This document shows, in pieces, positions 1 through 8,595 of a stretch of DNA of 42,052 bases. The stretch covers positions 1 through 42,052 of the forward strand of contig JAEUJS010000152.1 of the NCBI GenBank assembly GCA_016792935.1, read 5' to 3'. Both the position numbers and the translations under genes were made by a program. This stretch comes from Archangium sp. GTDB lineage: Bacteria; Myxococcota; Myxococcia; Myxococcales; Myxococcaceae. Position 1 is the stretch's first letter, and every line of letters starts with the position of its first letter. The notes beneath the pieces were generated by a model. It saw nothing but the letters and a program-made list of their open reading frames with translations. It searched no databases and was not told where the DNA came from.

Positions 1-3000
1 CCAGGTCCACGGTCGTCTCCGCGACCTGATGCGGCAGCACCATCACCGGCACCGAGGGCGTGAACGGCGAGGCGTTGACGGCGATCGGCATCGGCGGCGC
101 CGCGACTCCGAGGAACTCGAGCTGACCGCTGCTCGTGCCGAAGTTGCCGTCGGTGATCTGACCGAGCGTGAGGCGGAACTCGGCGCCCGCGGTCGACGAG
201 CCGTTCAAGTTGGCGAAGACCAGGTCAGTGGCCGTCGCCGTCTCGACGCGGCGGTTGCCCGTGGCAGCGCCGAAGACGAGCGCCGCGTTCGGCGGCACGT
301 TGATGACGGTGAGAACGGTCGATGAACGCTGCAGGCCGATCGACGCCAGCGCAGGCAAGCGCAAGCTGACGAAGAAGGTCTGCTGGCGGTACATGCCCGG
401 CGACACTTCGATCGACACCGTCCACTGCGTGCCTTCGTTGAAGGCCGCCGCCGGGAAGGTCGCCGAGCCATCCATCGCGGTGACGACCGGCGTTCCACTC
501 GGAGTTCCACCGAGCGGAATCTGGTTCAAGTACACGTTGCGGCCCTGACCGCAGTCGCTGGTGACCGCGATGGCCACCGTCGCGTTGGGCGGGTTCATCG
601 TTCCCGTCACGCCCGCTCCAGCGCGGTTGAGCCAGTTGCCGTTGACGTTGGTGCGCACCGGGCCGCCCGCAGCGAACGAGACGCCGCACATACCCGCCAC
701 GGTCACCGTGATCTGCTGGTTGCCACCCATTGGGACGCACGCGTTGCCTGCGAGGTCTGCATAGGTGATGCGGAGATCCTGCGTGCCGTTCGGCAGGCTC
801 ACGTTTCCGGAAGCGCTGCCGCCGACGATGTTGAGCGTGTTGTTCGAGATGCCGGGCAGGGTCGAGGTGATGGTGGTCGTGGTCGGGTCGCCCGCCGTCG
901 TGCCACCGATGGTCACCTGCGTCGGCACGTCGTTGACCGCCAGCGTCGCGTTGTTGGCCGGCGTGACGAAGATGCACGTCGGAGCAGACAGGTCGACGCG
1001 CGGGTTGCGGGCCATGGCGGGGCTCGCGTTGCCAGAGGCGTCAGTGCACGTCGCGCCGATGGCGTACGTCGAATCGCCGGTGAGCGCGTAGGTCGTCGAA
1101 GCGGTGTTCACAGCAGGCGTCAGCAACCGCGGAGCCTGGCCGGTGAAGGTCACCGAGACGCCACCCATGCCGACATCGCTGCTGGTCGCCACGCTGACGG
1201 GGAAGTTGCCACCCGGAACGGCCGCGATGCCGAACAACGTCTGGCCAGCGGCCGGCGTCTGGATGTTGCAGAGCGGCGCGACGCTGTCGACGCGGAAGGA
1301 CATCGTCGCGTCACCGCTCGCGCTCACGAAGAGGTTCTTGTTGTTCGCCGGGTCGGTGAGCTCGATGAAGAGGCTCAAGTCGACCTCGGTGTACGCGCCC
1401 GTCAGGGTGACGGTGTAGGTCGAGCCGTTGGCGGCGTACGTCGACGGCCGCACCGCGCCGGGCATTCCGCCGACGATGTCGCGCAAGACGACCGCGTTGG
1501 TGGCGGCGAGCATGGTGCCACCGCACATCGGGTCGAGCTGGAATTCGATCTGTGGCTGGTTCGCGCCGAGCTCAGTGATGTTGAGCCGGCCATCCATGTT
1601 CGTGTCCTGCGGGAGACGACGGCTCGAGGCCAGCAAACACGGGCGCGTGGCGTCGGAGAGCACGGGCACCGCGTTCGACGCCGGAGCCGTCGGCAGGCCT
1701 GAGCCCACGACGACGATCTTCAGGTCGTACGTACCCTCGGGGAAAGTGAAGCCACTGACTGGCGACACGACGCCCTGGGCGAGGAGGTAGAAGCCCATTC
1801 CGCACTCGGGCGACGTCGAGCGCTGCATCATCGTGACCGGGTCGATCGCCTGCGTGGTGCACACGTCGACGCGGCCGCCCTGCGGAACGCGCGCGGTGAA
1901 GGTCAACGCACGCTGCACTCCGGGCGTCATGGGCTGCGTGTCTTGCTGCGCGTTGACGGTGGCGAACATCGCTCCGCCGGGAACGACCGGGCTCGTAATC
2001 GACGGCCCATCGAGATCGACGGTGACGGCGCACGACACCTGGCTCACGCCAGCGTCAGCGGGGTTGGTGACCTCGGCGCGGAACTGGAAGTCGCCGCTCG
2101 CCAGAGTCAACGCCGGGAACGTCGCGACTCCCGAGGCGTTGAGCGTCGCCGTGCCTGCCGCGACCTCGGTCCCGATGCCGCCATCAGCCGCGACGTCAGC
2201 GCGGAACAGACGCGCCGGCTGGCCACTACACACCGCGTTGCTCGTCGTCTGGAATCCGTAGGTGCCGTTCACCAGTTGCGCCGGAGTGAGCAACGTCGGG
2301 CACACCATCGGGCGCGAGAACGCCGCGCCGCAGCCGCTGAGCTGAACGATGACGGTGATGGTCGCTGAGCCGACGTTGCCCGCGGAGTCGGTCACCTCGA
2401 CCGTAATGGTGTACGTGCCGTCGAGTCCGAACGAGACGGGAACGGTCGCGGTGCCGCCGCTCAACATGCTCGTTCCGCCGGTGCCGCTCGGGCCCGTGAC
2501 GCGAATCACCACCGAGGAACCATCAGCAGCGCCCGTCGCGCTCACCCCGATGAGCAGCGGCGAGGCAGTCACCACCATCGTCGCGCCACCATCGACGTTC
2601 GCGGGCGAAGTGATGGTCACCACCGGAGGATCGAAGTCGACCGTGAAGCTCGACATCGCCATTCCGGAGTTCCCCGCACCGTCGGTGCACGTCAACGTCG
2701 CGGTGTACATGCCCGAGGTCACGGTGAAGTCCGCCGACACATCTCCGTTCATCGCCGGAGCAATGCCGGCCTGCGTCGGAGGCGTCGCCCCAGGCACGCT
2801 GATGCTGCACGAGGTGCCGACCGGCGCAGTTCCGGTCACTCGCACCTGGAAACCCATCATCGCGGTGTTCGCGTCATCGGCAGGACCGTACGACGGCTGC
2901 GTGGTCAAGGTGACCATCGGCGTCGCGCGCGTCACCTGGATCGAGCCCAGCGCTGCGCCCGTCGGCATGTTGATCGCCGTGCCGTCGCGCACCAGCTCGG

Positions 3001-3628
3001 CGAAGAGGTCGTACCGCATGTTGTCGGAGTCAGGCAGCGTCGCCAGCGTCATCGTGACGGTGCCATTCACGAAGTCTGCGGGACCGCCGACCGTCATGGT
3101 GCCGCGCTTGATGCGCACCTGAACGCCGCTCACGCACGTCGCATCGACCTTCACCTGCAGATTGGTGCCCGACGGAATCTCGGCTGCGTTCAGCACGCCG
3201 AGTGGCGAGCCGGTGTCCTGCGGGAAGCTCACTGCCGTCACCGCGGGCGTTGAGCACGTGTCGCGCACGGTCACCGTCGACGTCGCGGTCTTGCTGCAGG
3301 TGTCCTTCGCGATGGCGACCGACAAGGTCTGCTCACCCGCCGGAGCGCTCACGCCGCTGAACGTCGCGCGGTTGCCCGTCACGGTTCCGGTGAACGACAT
3401 GCCGCCGACCGTCAGCGTCGCCGCGTCGATGTTGAAGGCCGTGCCGTCGGGCGACTTCACGTTGATCGACACATCGAACGGCGCATCGACCGTCATGCCG
3501 CTGGTCGGCGTGTCGAAGATGATCGTCGTGTCCGTGCAGTCCACAGCGGGACCCGGGCAGTTGCAGCCCCCCACCACCATGGCGATGGCGGCCAGCGAAC
3601 CGGCCACCCGCATCATGTTCCCTCGCAT
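1..3628 (-). CDS. Large Ig-like repeat surface lipoprotein (3' end outside window)
   Basis: The frame is open from an ATG at 3628 to the left edge, giving 1209 codons without a stop, so the C-terminus is missing. A GGGAG sequence lies just upstream of this ATG. The N-terminus is a lipoprotein signal peptide with lipobox V-V-G-G-C, so the protein is probably lipid-anchored and exported. The rest is a chain of Thr/Val/Gly-rich beta modules separated by phrases such as TDSAGNVGSATITV and TDPANNKNLF, typical of bacterial Ig-like or cadherin-like repeats in adhesins. About 1570-1606 encodes an EF-hand-like loop (DTNMDGRLNITEL), a likely calcium site. I do not recognise a catalytic domain. It follows the PqqD-like gene on the same strand after 44 bases and may be co-transcribed. 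Its length and repeat nature suggest adhesion or matrix contact, but this is inference. Confidence 0.85.
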   Translation of the reverse strand, partial: MRGNMMRVAGSLAAIAMVVGGCNCPGPAVDCTDTTIIFDTPTSGMTVDAPFDVSINVKSPDGTAFNIDAATLTVGGMSFTGTVTGNRATFSGVSAPAGEQTLSVAIAKDTCSKTATSTVTVRDTCSTPAVTAVSFPQDTGSPLGVLNAAEIPSGTNLQVKVDATCVSGVQVRIKRGTMTVGGPADFVNGTVTMTLATLPDSDNMRYDLFAELVRDGTAINMPTGAALGSIQVTRATPMVTLTTQPSYGPADDANTAMMGFQVRVTGTAPVGTSCSISVPGATPPTQAGIAPAMNGDVSADFTVTSGMYTATLTCTDGAGNSGMAMSSFTVDFDPPVVTITSPANVDGGATMVVTASPLLIGVSATGAADGSSVVIRVTGPSGTGGTSMLSGGTATVPVSFGLDGTYTITVEVTDSAGNVGSATITVIVQLSGCGAAFSRPMVCPTLLTPAQLVNGTYGFQTTSNAVCSGQPARLFRADVAADGGIGTEVAAGTATLNASGVATFPALTLASGDFQFRAEVTNPADAGVSQVSCAVTVDLDGPSITSPVVPGGAMFATVNAQQDTQPMTPGVQRALTFTARVPQGGRVDVCTTQAIDPVTMMQRSTSPECGMGFYLLAQGVVSPVSGFTFPEGTYDLKIVVVGSGLPTAPASNAVPVLSDATRPCLLASSRRLPQDTNMDGRLNITELGANQPQIEFQLDPMCGGTMLAATNAVVLRDIVGGMPGAVRPSTYAANGSTYTVTLTGAYTEVDLSLFIELTDPANNKNLFVSASGDATMSFRVDSVAPLCNIQTPAAGQTLFGIAAVPGGNFPVSVATSSDVGMGGVSVTFTGQAPRLLTPAVNTASTTYALTGDSTYAIGATCTDASGNASPAMARNPRVDLSAPTCIFVTPANNATLAVNDVPTQVTIGGTTAGDPTTTTITSTLPGISNNTLNIVGGSASGNVSLPNGTQDLRITYADLAGNACVPMGGNQQITVTVAGMCGVSFAAGGPVRTNVNGNWLNRAGAGVTGTMNPPNATVAIAVTSDCGQGRNVYLNQIPLGGTPSGTPVVTAMDGSATFPAAAFNEGTQWTVSIEVSPGMYRQQTFFVSLRLPALASIGLQRSSTVLTVINVPPNAALVFGAATGNRRVETATATDLVFANLNGSSTAGAEFRLTLGQITDGNFGTSSGQLEFLGVAAPPMPIAVNASPFTPSVPVMVLPHQVAETTVDL

Positions 3629-3672
3629 GTGCGCTCCCGTCTTTCTTCAGTACCTCGACGCCCGTCGTTGAT

Positions 3673-3996
3673 TCAGAGCGTCAGGACTCGTTTGTCAGCC
3701 AACAACCCAATGAATTCGAGAGTGTCCGACTCGGCCACCTCGCGTGAAACTTCAAACTCGTTCAGCAGTGCCTCGACGATGTCGGCCACAGAGCGTTTTC
3801 CATCGATCAGCTCCACGATGCGCTCGCCCACCTCCGACACCTCGCCATCAGCCAGCTCGAAGCTATGCAATTGATCGTCCGGAGTGGCCGCGACCCACCG
3901 ACCCCCGACCTTCTGCAGCGCAGTCTCCCCGTGCACTCGCGGCACGGCAGACAACGGCACCACCTTCCGTGCCTTCGAAGCGCGCGAATCAACCAT
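3673..3996 (-). CDS. PqqD-family peptide-binding protein, stand-alone
   Basis: The 107-residue protein has the PqqD fold pattern: an N-terminal beta part, then an ELADGEVSEVGERIVELIDG-like segment, a helix beginning RSVADIVEAL and a C-terminal winged helix ending in LADKRVL. PqqD-like domains (RiPP recognition elements) bind leader peptides and present them to radical SAM or other modifying enzymes. No radical SAM enzyme, precursor peptide or pqq gene is visible nearby. The neighbours are heme O synthase upstream and an Ig-like lipoprotein downstream, all on the minus strand. The ATG at 3996 has only a distant GGAG upstream, so the start is moderately sure. The family call is strong; the partner and substrate are unknown. 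Confidence 0.8.
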   Translation of the reverse strand: MVDSRASKARKVVPLSAVPRVHGETALQKVGGRWVAATPDDQLHSFELADGEVSEVGERIVELIDGKRSVADIVEALLNEFEVSREVAESDTLEFIGLLADKRVLTL

Positions 3997-4142
3997 GCTT
4001 TTTGCGACGCTCCGAAGATGGACGACCGGCCCCCACCTGACTGCCCGTGCATGTAGTCGGCGACCATGGGTGTGACAAGCCCCGGGTCAGTTACGCCCAG
4101 TGAGTCACGATCCACCTGTCAGAGAGAAGACGGCGCCCGGCT

Positions 4143-5075
4143 TCAGCTCGCCGCCAGGGCGATGAACAGGAGCGTCAAATACACCAGCGATGCCCGGAAG
4201 ACGCGCTTGCCCCAGAACGGAGCCGCTTCGCTCTTCCACCGCTGCACGGTCGTCACCAGCAGCCAACCGCCGAGCACCAGCGCCGCGATGACGTAGACCG
4301 TGCCCGCAACCTGGAGCCACACGGGCAGCAACGAGACCGGCACGAGCAACACCGTCCACGCGAGCGCTTCCCACTTCGAGGCGTTCTCTCCGCGCTCGAT
4401 GGGCAGACTCGTCAGCCCTGCGGCGAGGTACTCGTTCTTTCGGAATGTCGCGATGGCGATGAAGTGCGGCAACTGCCACACGAAGAGGATCGCGAAGAGC
4501 GACAAGCCCACCGCGTCGACGCTGCCCTTCACGGCCGTCCACCCCATGAGCGGGGGGAGCGCGCCGGGAATCGCTCCGACGTACATCGCCCAGTGCGTGC
4601 GCGACTTCATCGGCGTGTAGATGAACGCGTAGCTGATCAACGCCGTGAGCCCGAGCGCCGCGGTGAGCAGATTCGAGCCCAAGAAGATCATCGGCAGCGA
4701 GATGAGCGTCAGCGCGCTCGCGAAGAGCACCGCCGCACGCGTGCTCACGCGGCGACGGGGCAACGGGCGATCAGCCGTACGCGCCATGAACGCGTCGCTC
4801 TTTCGCTCCAGCACGCAGTTGATGGAATTCGCCGCGCCGACGGTGCCTGCGACGCCGAACAGCGTGAGCACCCACGACTGCCAGGGCAACGAGCCGTGCG
4901 CGAGCCACATCGCTCCGGCGGCCGTGAAGAGCACCTCGGCCGAGAGCCGCGGCTTCATCAGCGCCACGAAGTCGCTGACTCGCCCAGCAGGGTCTGCTGA
5001 TCTGCTCGACGCGCCCTGCGACGACACGCTCGTCTCCGGAACGCTCAGCTCGAGATTGGCGGGGTCGGCCCTCAT
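4143..5075 (-). CDS. ctaB: Protoheme IX farnesyltransferase (heme O synthase)
   Basis: This UbiA-superfamily membrane enzyme transfers a farnesyl group to heme b to make heme O for terminal oxidases. The 310-residue product shows the family motifs: the first prenyl-diphosphate site reads N-C-V-L-E-R-K-S-D followed by MARTADRPLP, then YTPMKSRTHW, GALPPLMGW, and the loop HFIAIATFRKNEYLAAG before LPIERG. About eight or nine hydrophobic segments follow from the 'ALMKPRLSAEVLF' region to the C-terminus. The first Asp of the usual D-x-x-x-D motif is Glu here. I chose the ATG at 5075; a TTG at 5111 would add 12 basic residues. Neither has a clear ribosome site, and the gene starts 63 bases after the TPR gene, so coupling is possible. 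The N-terminal leader contains a small hairpin repeat (4985-4999). No cox structural genes are adjacent. Confidence 0.93.
   Translation of the reverse strand: MRADPANLELSVPETSVSSQGASSRSADPAGRVSDFVALMKPRLSAEVLFTAAGAMWLAHGSLPWQSWVLTLFGVAGTVGAANSINCVLERKSDAFMARTADRPLPRRRVSTRAAVLFASALTLISLPMIFLGSNLLTAALGLTALISYAFIYTPMKSRTHWAMYVGAIPGALPPLMGWTAVKGSVDAVGLSLFAILFVWQLPHFIAIATFRKNEYLAAGLTSLPIERGENASKWEALAWTVLLVPVSLLPVWLQVAGTVYVIAALVLGGWLLVTTVQRWKSEAAPFWGKRVFRASLVYLTLLFIALAAS
4985..4999. repeat. Dispersed hairpin repeat, shortened copy, inside ctaB
   Basis: The sequence is CAGCAG, GGT, CTGCTG: a perfect 6-bp inverted repeat. On the minus strand it reads ATCAGCAGACC then CTGCTGGGCGA, matching both flanks of the copy at 34094-34111 apart from three missing central bases. 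It encodes part of the unconserved N-terminal leader of CtaB (Ala-Asp-Pro-Ala-Gly). It belongs with the copies at 7693, 8349 and 34094. Confidence 0.5.
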
Positions 5076-5138
5076 GCAGCACGCGCGACGTAGCGCGCGC
5101 GCTCGGGCCAAACAAGTGGTCGACGAGAAGCTGCGCTC

Positions 5139-7634
5139 TTACTTGTCGGCAGTCGGAGTGATGCCCGCGCGACCCAACTCTTCCGCGCACGGATCCTTGG
5201 GCATCATCTTCATGAACGCGCCACCGATGAGCTTCGCCTTGTCCTTCTCCTTGGGGTCCTTCAGGAGGAAGCGCGCGTAATGGCAGTACGGCGTGGCGTT
5301 GTCCTTGTCGGCGTTGAGCGACTTCTCGTAGCTCGTGCCGGCGCTGTCCTTCTCGCCCTTGAGCTCGTACGCACCGGCGAGCTCGTCGTATGAGACGGAC
5401 GCCATCGTCGGGTCGGCGAAGTATTCCTCAGCCGCGCGCTTGAGGTGATCGATCGCCTTCGGGAAGTCCTTCTTCTCGTCCTTGTAGATCTTGCCGAGGA
5501 GGAAGCGCGCTTCGGGGTTCTTCACCTTCGGATCGCTGATGGCCTTCTCGAGCGTGTCGCGCGCAGCGTCGAACTTCTTCTGCTTGTACTGCGCCTGACC
5601 GAGCATCGAGAGGAGCTTGGGGCTGTTCGGCACCAGCGTGAGCGCCTTCTTGAGCGCCTCTTCCGCCTGCGCCTCGCCGCCTTCCTTCTTGCTGAGCACC
5701 TTGGACCATTCGCTGTGGTACTGCGCGGCGTGCGGGCTCATGTCGACGGCCTTCTTGATCTCCGCCGCCGCGTCGTCGAGCTTGCCTTCGTAGAAGAGCC
5801 GGCGACCGCGCACCAGGAACTGCTCCGGGTTGCTGCGATCGAGCTGCGTGCCTTCGCTCTCGCCCTCGGTGATGACCTTCTTCACCGCGGCCGCGTCATC
5901 GGGGCTCACCTTGAGCTCGGTGACGGTGCATTCGGTCAGCTGCTTCTGGAAGTTCTTGTCGGTGTACTGCGGGATGTCGCGGGACACGCGGCTCACCATC
6001 AGCGTCTTCACGAACGAGTTGAGCGCGAGCTGGCGAGGAGCTGCGGTGTCGTTCATCTCGGACAACGTCTTCACGTACCTCGCCGCCGTGCAGTAGCCGG
6101 GTCCCGGGTTGTCCTGATCGAGGATCAACAGCGCGGTGCCGAGCAGACCGTCTGGGTGCGAGTTGCGCGTGTACTTGAGCGCCTGGTTGAAGGCCGAGAG
6201 CGCCTGCATGTCGTTGCCGCGGCGACGGTTCAAGTTGCCCAACGCGACGTAGACGCGCGGATCATCCGGAGCGAGGGCCTGCGCGTGATCGAGCGAGTCC
6301 TTCGCGCCTTCGAGATCGCCGCCGTTGGTCTGCAAGACGCCGCGGGTCAGGTAGTAGATGCTGACGTTCTTCTTGTCGGCTTCGGCCGCCGCGATGCGCG
6401 CCTGAATCGCAGCGAGGCCCTCTTCAGGCTTGCCGTTGTAATAGGCGAAGAGCGCTTCAGCGGCGTGCAGGTAGGCCGACGCTTCCTTGTTCGCCAGCCC
6501 GGTCTTGAGGTGCTTCTCGGCGTTCTCACGGTTCGAGTCGTCGTGAATGTGCTCGCCCCAGCGCACCGTGTACGCGTACGCGAGGATCCCGCGCGCGTAG
6601 CGGTTGGTCTCGTCGCTGCCGTCGAGGCCGAGCGCGAACTCCGCGCGCTTGATGGCTTCCTCGTAGCCCTTGAAGTTGTCGGCCTTGAGCAGCTTGGTCG
6701 CGTCGCTGTTGGCGATGTTCGCCTCGCGCACTGCGTTCGCACGCAGCCGGCCCTTCACGAAGTAGCCAGCGGCCGCCATCGGCACGAGGAAAACGAGCAC
6801 GAAGAACGCCGCGCGCGAGCCACTGCTGCCCTTCTTGCCCTTGCGCGAAGAACCGCGAACGTCGCTGATCTCAGAGACACCGGAGATCGAATACTCCGAA
6901 GACTGCGACATCTCCGCCGAGTCTTCCGGCTCGTAGCGACGCTTGTTCTGCTGACCGCGATTGCCTGACTGCGGCGGCGGGCGCGGCGCCGGAGCACCTC
7001 GACCCCGCGGCTGCGCCGGAGCCTGCGAAGGACTCGAGACGATCGGCGGCGCCGCCGTCGGCGTGAGCATCGGCGGCTCGGCCGCACCGCTCCCGTTGGC
7101 CGGAGTCGGAGGAACCTGCGTGCCCTGCACACCCGAGGTCGCGACCGCGCCCGCGTGCGTCGGCGGCGCCACCGGCGGCGGAGGCGGAGGCTCAGGAGCA
7201 GCCGGCTTGGGCACCGGCACTCCGTTCTTGTTCATCGCCTCGATGGTGTCGTTGTCAGCCGGATCAGCGGCGAACGCCTTGAGCAGGTTCTCTTTGCCGA
7301 CGTTCGGTTCGCCGGCCTTGATCTGCAGCGAGCCGATCATCCGCAGCGCGTTCTTGTCAGACGGCGAGACCTGCAACGCGCCCTGCAATTCCTCGATGGC
7401 CTTCTTGTCTTTGCCCTGCTCGGCGTAGACGCGAGCGAGCAGCACGCGGGGATCAGCGATTGAAGGGTGCGCCTTCACGCCCTTCTTGCAGACCACCATC
7501 GCTTCCATGAAGCGACCCATTCCCAGGTACGCCTCGGCAAGGGGCTTGTAGGCCTCCGAGCCTGGATCAGTGGCGAAGGCATGCTCCAGTTTTGCGAGCT
7601 CGGCCGGGCTCAGAGTCTTCGTCGCGGGAGGCAT
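5139..7634 (-). CDS. Membrane-anchored tetratricopeptide-repeat protein
   Basis: The 831-residue protein starts with a soluble TPR block (about residues 25-130, with motifs such as AEAYLGMGRFMEAM and ARVYAEQGKDKKAIEEL). A Pro/Ala-rich linker (140-225), an acidic Ser-rich stretch and one basic-flanked transmembrane helix (about 275-293) follow. A second, larger TPR region (about 310-815) begins after the helix and probably lies in the periplasm. It has no signal peptide, so a single-pass inner-membrane scaffold with TPRs on both sides is the simplest model. The start at 7634 was chosen because the earlier frame (to 7772) reads through a hairpin repeat and looks non-coding. A TTGACG sequence upstream could be a -35 box. 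TPR scaffolds of this layout occur in myxobacterial motility and envelope complexes, but I cannot name this one. Confidence 0.85.
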   Translation of the reverse strand: MPPATKTLSPAELAKLEHAFATDPGSEAYKPLAEAYLGMGRFMEAMVVCKKGVKAHPSIADPRVLLARVYAEQGKDKKAIEELQGALQVSPSDKNALRMIGSLQIKAGEPNVGKENLLKAFAADPADNDTIEAMNKNGVPVPKPAAPEPPPPPPVAPPTHAGAVATSGVQGTQVPPTPANGSGAAEPPMLTPTAAPPIVSSPSQAPAQPRGRGAPAPRPPPQSGNRGQQNKRRYEPEDSAEMSQSSEYSISGVSEISDVRGSSRKGKKGSSGSRAAFFVLVFLVPMAAAGYFVKGRLRANAVREANIANSDATKLLKADNFKGYEEAIKRAEFALGLDGSDETNRYARGILAYAYTVRWGEHIHDDSNRENAEKHLKTGLANKEASAYLHAAEALFAYYNGKPEEGLAAIQARIAAAEADKKNVSIYYLTRGVLQTNGGDLEGAKDSLDHAQALAPDDPRVYVALGNLNRRRGNDMQALSAFNQALKYTRNSHPDGLLGTALLILDQDNPGPGYCTAARYVKTLSEMNDTAAPRQLALNSFVKTLMVSRVSRDIPQYTDKNFQKQLTECTVTELKVSPDDAAAVKKVITEGESEGTQLDRSNPEQFLVRGRRLFYEGKLDDAAAEIKKAVDMSPHAAQYHSEWSKVLSKKEGGEAQAEEALKKALTLVPNSPKLLSMLGQAQYKQKKFDAARDTLEKAISDPKVKNPEARFLLGKIYKDEKKDFPKAIDHLKRAAEEYFADPTMASVSYDELAGAYELKGEKDSAGTSYEKSLNADKDNATPYCHYARFLLKDPKEKDKAKLIGGAFMKMMPKDPCAEELGRAGITPTADK

Positions 7635-7692
7635 CGGAAAGACGAAGTTTTTTGCACCCTCACTGTGCCGCGTCAACAAAGCACGATCAAAA

Positions 7693-7710
7693 CAGCAGGC
7701 GAGCCTGCTG
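7693..7710. repeat. Dispersed hairpin repeat, intergenic copy
   Basis: CAGCAGGC, GA, GCCTGCTG is a perfect 8-bp inverted repeat followed by GGGAACGCGG. On the minus strand it is followed by TTTTGATC, so it could stop transcription entering from the tRNA side, but it lies just upstream of the TPR gene. The same 18 bases occur at 8349-8366. Confidence 0.7.
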
Positions 7711-7754
7711 GGAACGCGGGGAGGCAGCGACTCGAATTGGGCGTGGAGTGATCC

Positions 7755-7784
7755 TTGACAGGCCCACCTCAAAGAACGTAGTCA
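7755..7784 (+). promoter_or_regulatory. Probable sigma-70 promoter of tRNA-Ala
   Basis: A perfect -35 box TTGACA (7755-7760) is separated by 18 bases from TAGTCA (7779-7784), a weak -10 box. Transcription would start about 35 bases before the mature tRNA. The perfect -35 and the position favour this reading; the -10 match is poor. Confidence 0.45.
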
Positions 7785-7827
7785 GCCGCCCGCCCGCTGC
7801 GACGTCGGGGCCCCTGCAGTCGATTTT

Positions 7828-7900
<73 letters not shown>

Positions 7901-7929
7901 CAGCGCGCAGCAGGTAGCGCAGAAAATCA

Positions 7930-7967
7930 GAAGCCCCGCACTCCGATGAGGAGGCGGGGCTTCGGTG
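7930..7967 (+). terminator. Rho-independent terminator after tRNA-Ala
   Basis: A 10-bp perfect stem GAAGCCCCGC / GCGGGGCTTC (7930-7939 and 7954-7963) with a 14-base loop is followed by GGTGTTT. On the minus strand the stem is followed by TGATTTTCT, so it may also end the zinc-ribbon gene converging from the right. Confidence 0.75.
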
Positions 7968-7989
7968 TTTCTGCAGCCTCGAGTGAAAC

Positions 7990-8433
7990 TCAGGCCGGCG
8001 GCGGGCCGTCGATCAGCTGCTGCAAGAGCGCCTTCGATTCATCCTGCGGCTCTTCCTTCACCGCCGGCTCAGCTCGCGTCACCGCTGCCGTCTCGATCGT
8101 CTGCGGAGCGTCGGCCTCGAGCTCGACCTCTTCCTTCTTCTCTTTCTTGGTTCCCGCTCCGCTGCGGCAGGTGCGGCACCAGGGCTGATTGCGGATCGCG
8201 CCGTCGGCCATCTTGCGAAGACCGAACATCGCGAGCGGCTTCATCGCGCGGCACTTGAGGCACATCATGGTGATCAGCACCTCGTTGCCTTCCGCGTCGT
8301 ACACGGCGGACTTGCGACGCTTGCGCGCTTCTTTCGGCGCAGACCGATCAGCAGGCGAGCCTGCTGGGTGACGCGGATCGGCCGGCTTCTTCGCCTCGAC
8401 CGGGGTCATCATGGGCGTGACTTTGTAGAGCAC
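7990..8433 (-). CDS. Small zinc-ribbon-like protein
   Basis: The 147-residue product has a basic N-terminus, one central four-cysteine module (MCLKCRAMKP, then about 25 residues later WCRTCR) and a Glu/Lys-rich acidic tail. Two C-x2-C pairs spaced this way suggest a single zinc ribbon, perhaps for nucleic-acid or protein contact. The GTG start at 8433 is supported by AGGAG eight bases upstream; ATGs at 8412 and 8409 are later alternatives. The N-terminal part carries an in-frame hairpin repeat (8349-8366) that encodes PAGSPAD. I do not recognise a named family. It is followed by a terminator shared with the tRNA. Confidence 0.75.
   Translation of the reverse strand: MLYKVTPMMTPVEAKKPADPRHPAGSPADRSAPKEARKRRKSAVYDAEGNEVLITMMCLKCRAMKPLAMFGLRKMADGAIRNQPWCRTCRSGAGTKKEKKEEVELEADAPQTIETAAVTRAEPAVKEEPQDESKALLQQLIDGPPPA
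8349..8366. repeat. Dispersed hairpin repeat inside the zinc-ribbon gene
   Basis: This is identical over 18 bases to the copy at 7693-7710 (CAGCAGGC, GA, GCCTGCTG). Like the 34094 and 4985 copies it is preceded by AT, and GGG follows the stem. It lies in frame in the low-complexity N-terminal part of the zinc-ribbon protein, so the reading frame tolerates it. Confidence 0.7.
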
Positions 8434-8532
8434 CTGAGTGGTCTCCTGAGCTGCTTGAGGAAAAAGCGCGCGGAGGCCGGTTTTCAGGCCCGCGATGCCG
8501 TTTTCTTAATGATCTATCGCGCGTTTGGAAAG

Positions 8533-8581
8533 GGCCCTGTCACGTATTGTCACGTCACGGCAGTGACGCCCGTTCAGGGCC
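8533..8581 (-). promoter_or_regulatory. Nested inverted repeat between nucleotidase and zinc-ribbon genes
   Basis: The outer arms GGCCCTG (8533-8539) and CAGGGCC (8575-8581) enclose an inner repeat CGTCAC / GTGACG (8553-8558, 8563-8568), and the motif GTCACG appears three times. It may be an imperfect terminator for the 5'-nucleotidase gene or an operator for the zinc-ribbon gene. No clear T-run follows, which weakens the terminator reading. Confidence 0.35.
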
Positions 8582-8595
8582 GCTCCGACCGCAAA

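Noticed and set aside
4080-4115. Possible third fragment of the intergenic element (TCAGTT, CCAGTGAGT, GATCC)
   Set aside because: Only short matches with several gaps; it is too weak to distinguish from chance without a search.
5076-5111. Upstream TTG start for ctaB
   Set aside because: It adds only 12 Arg/Ala-rich residues, has no ribosome site, and the ATG at 5075 already gives a typical family length.
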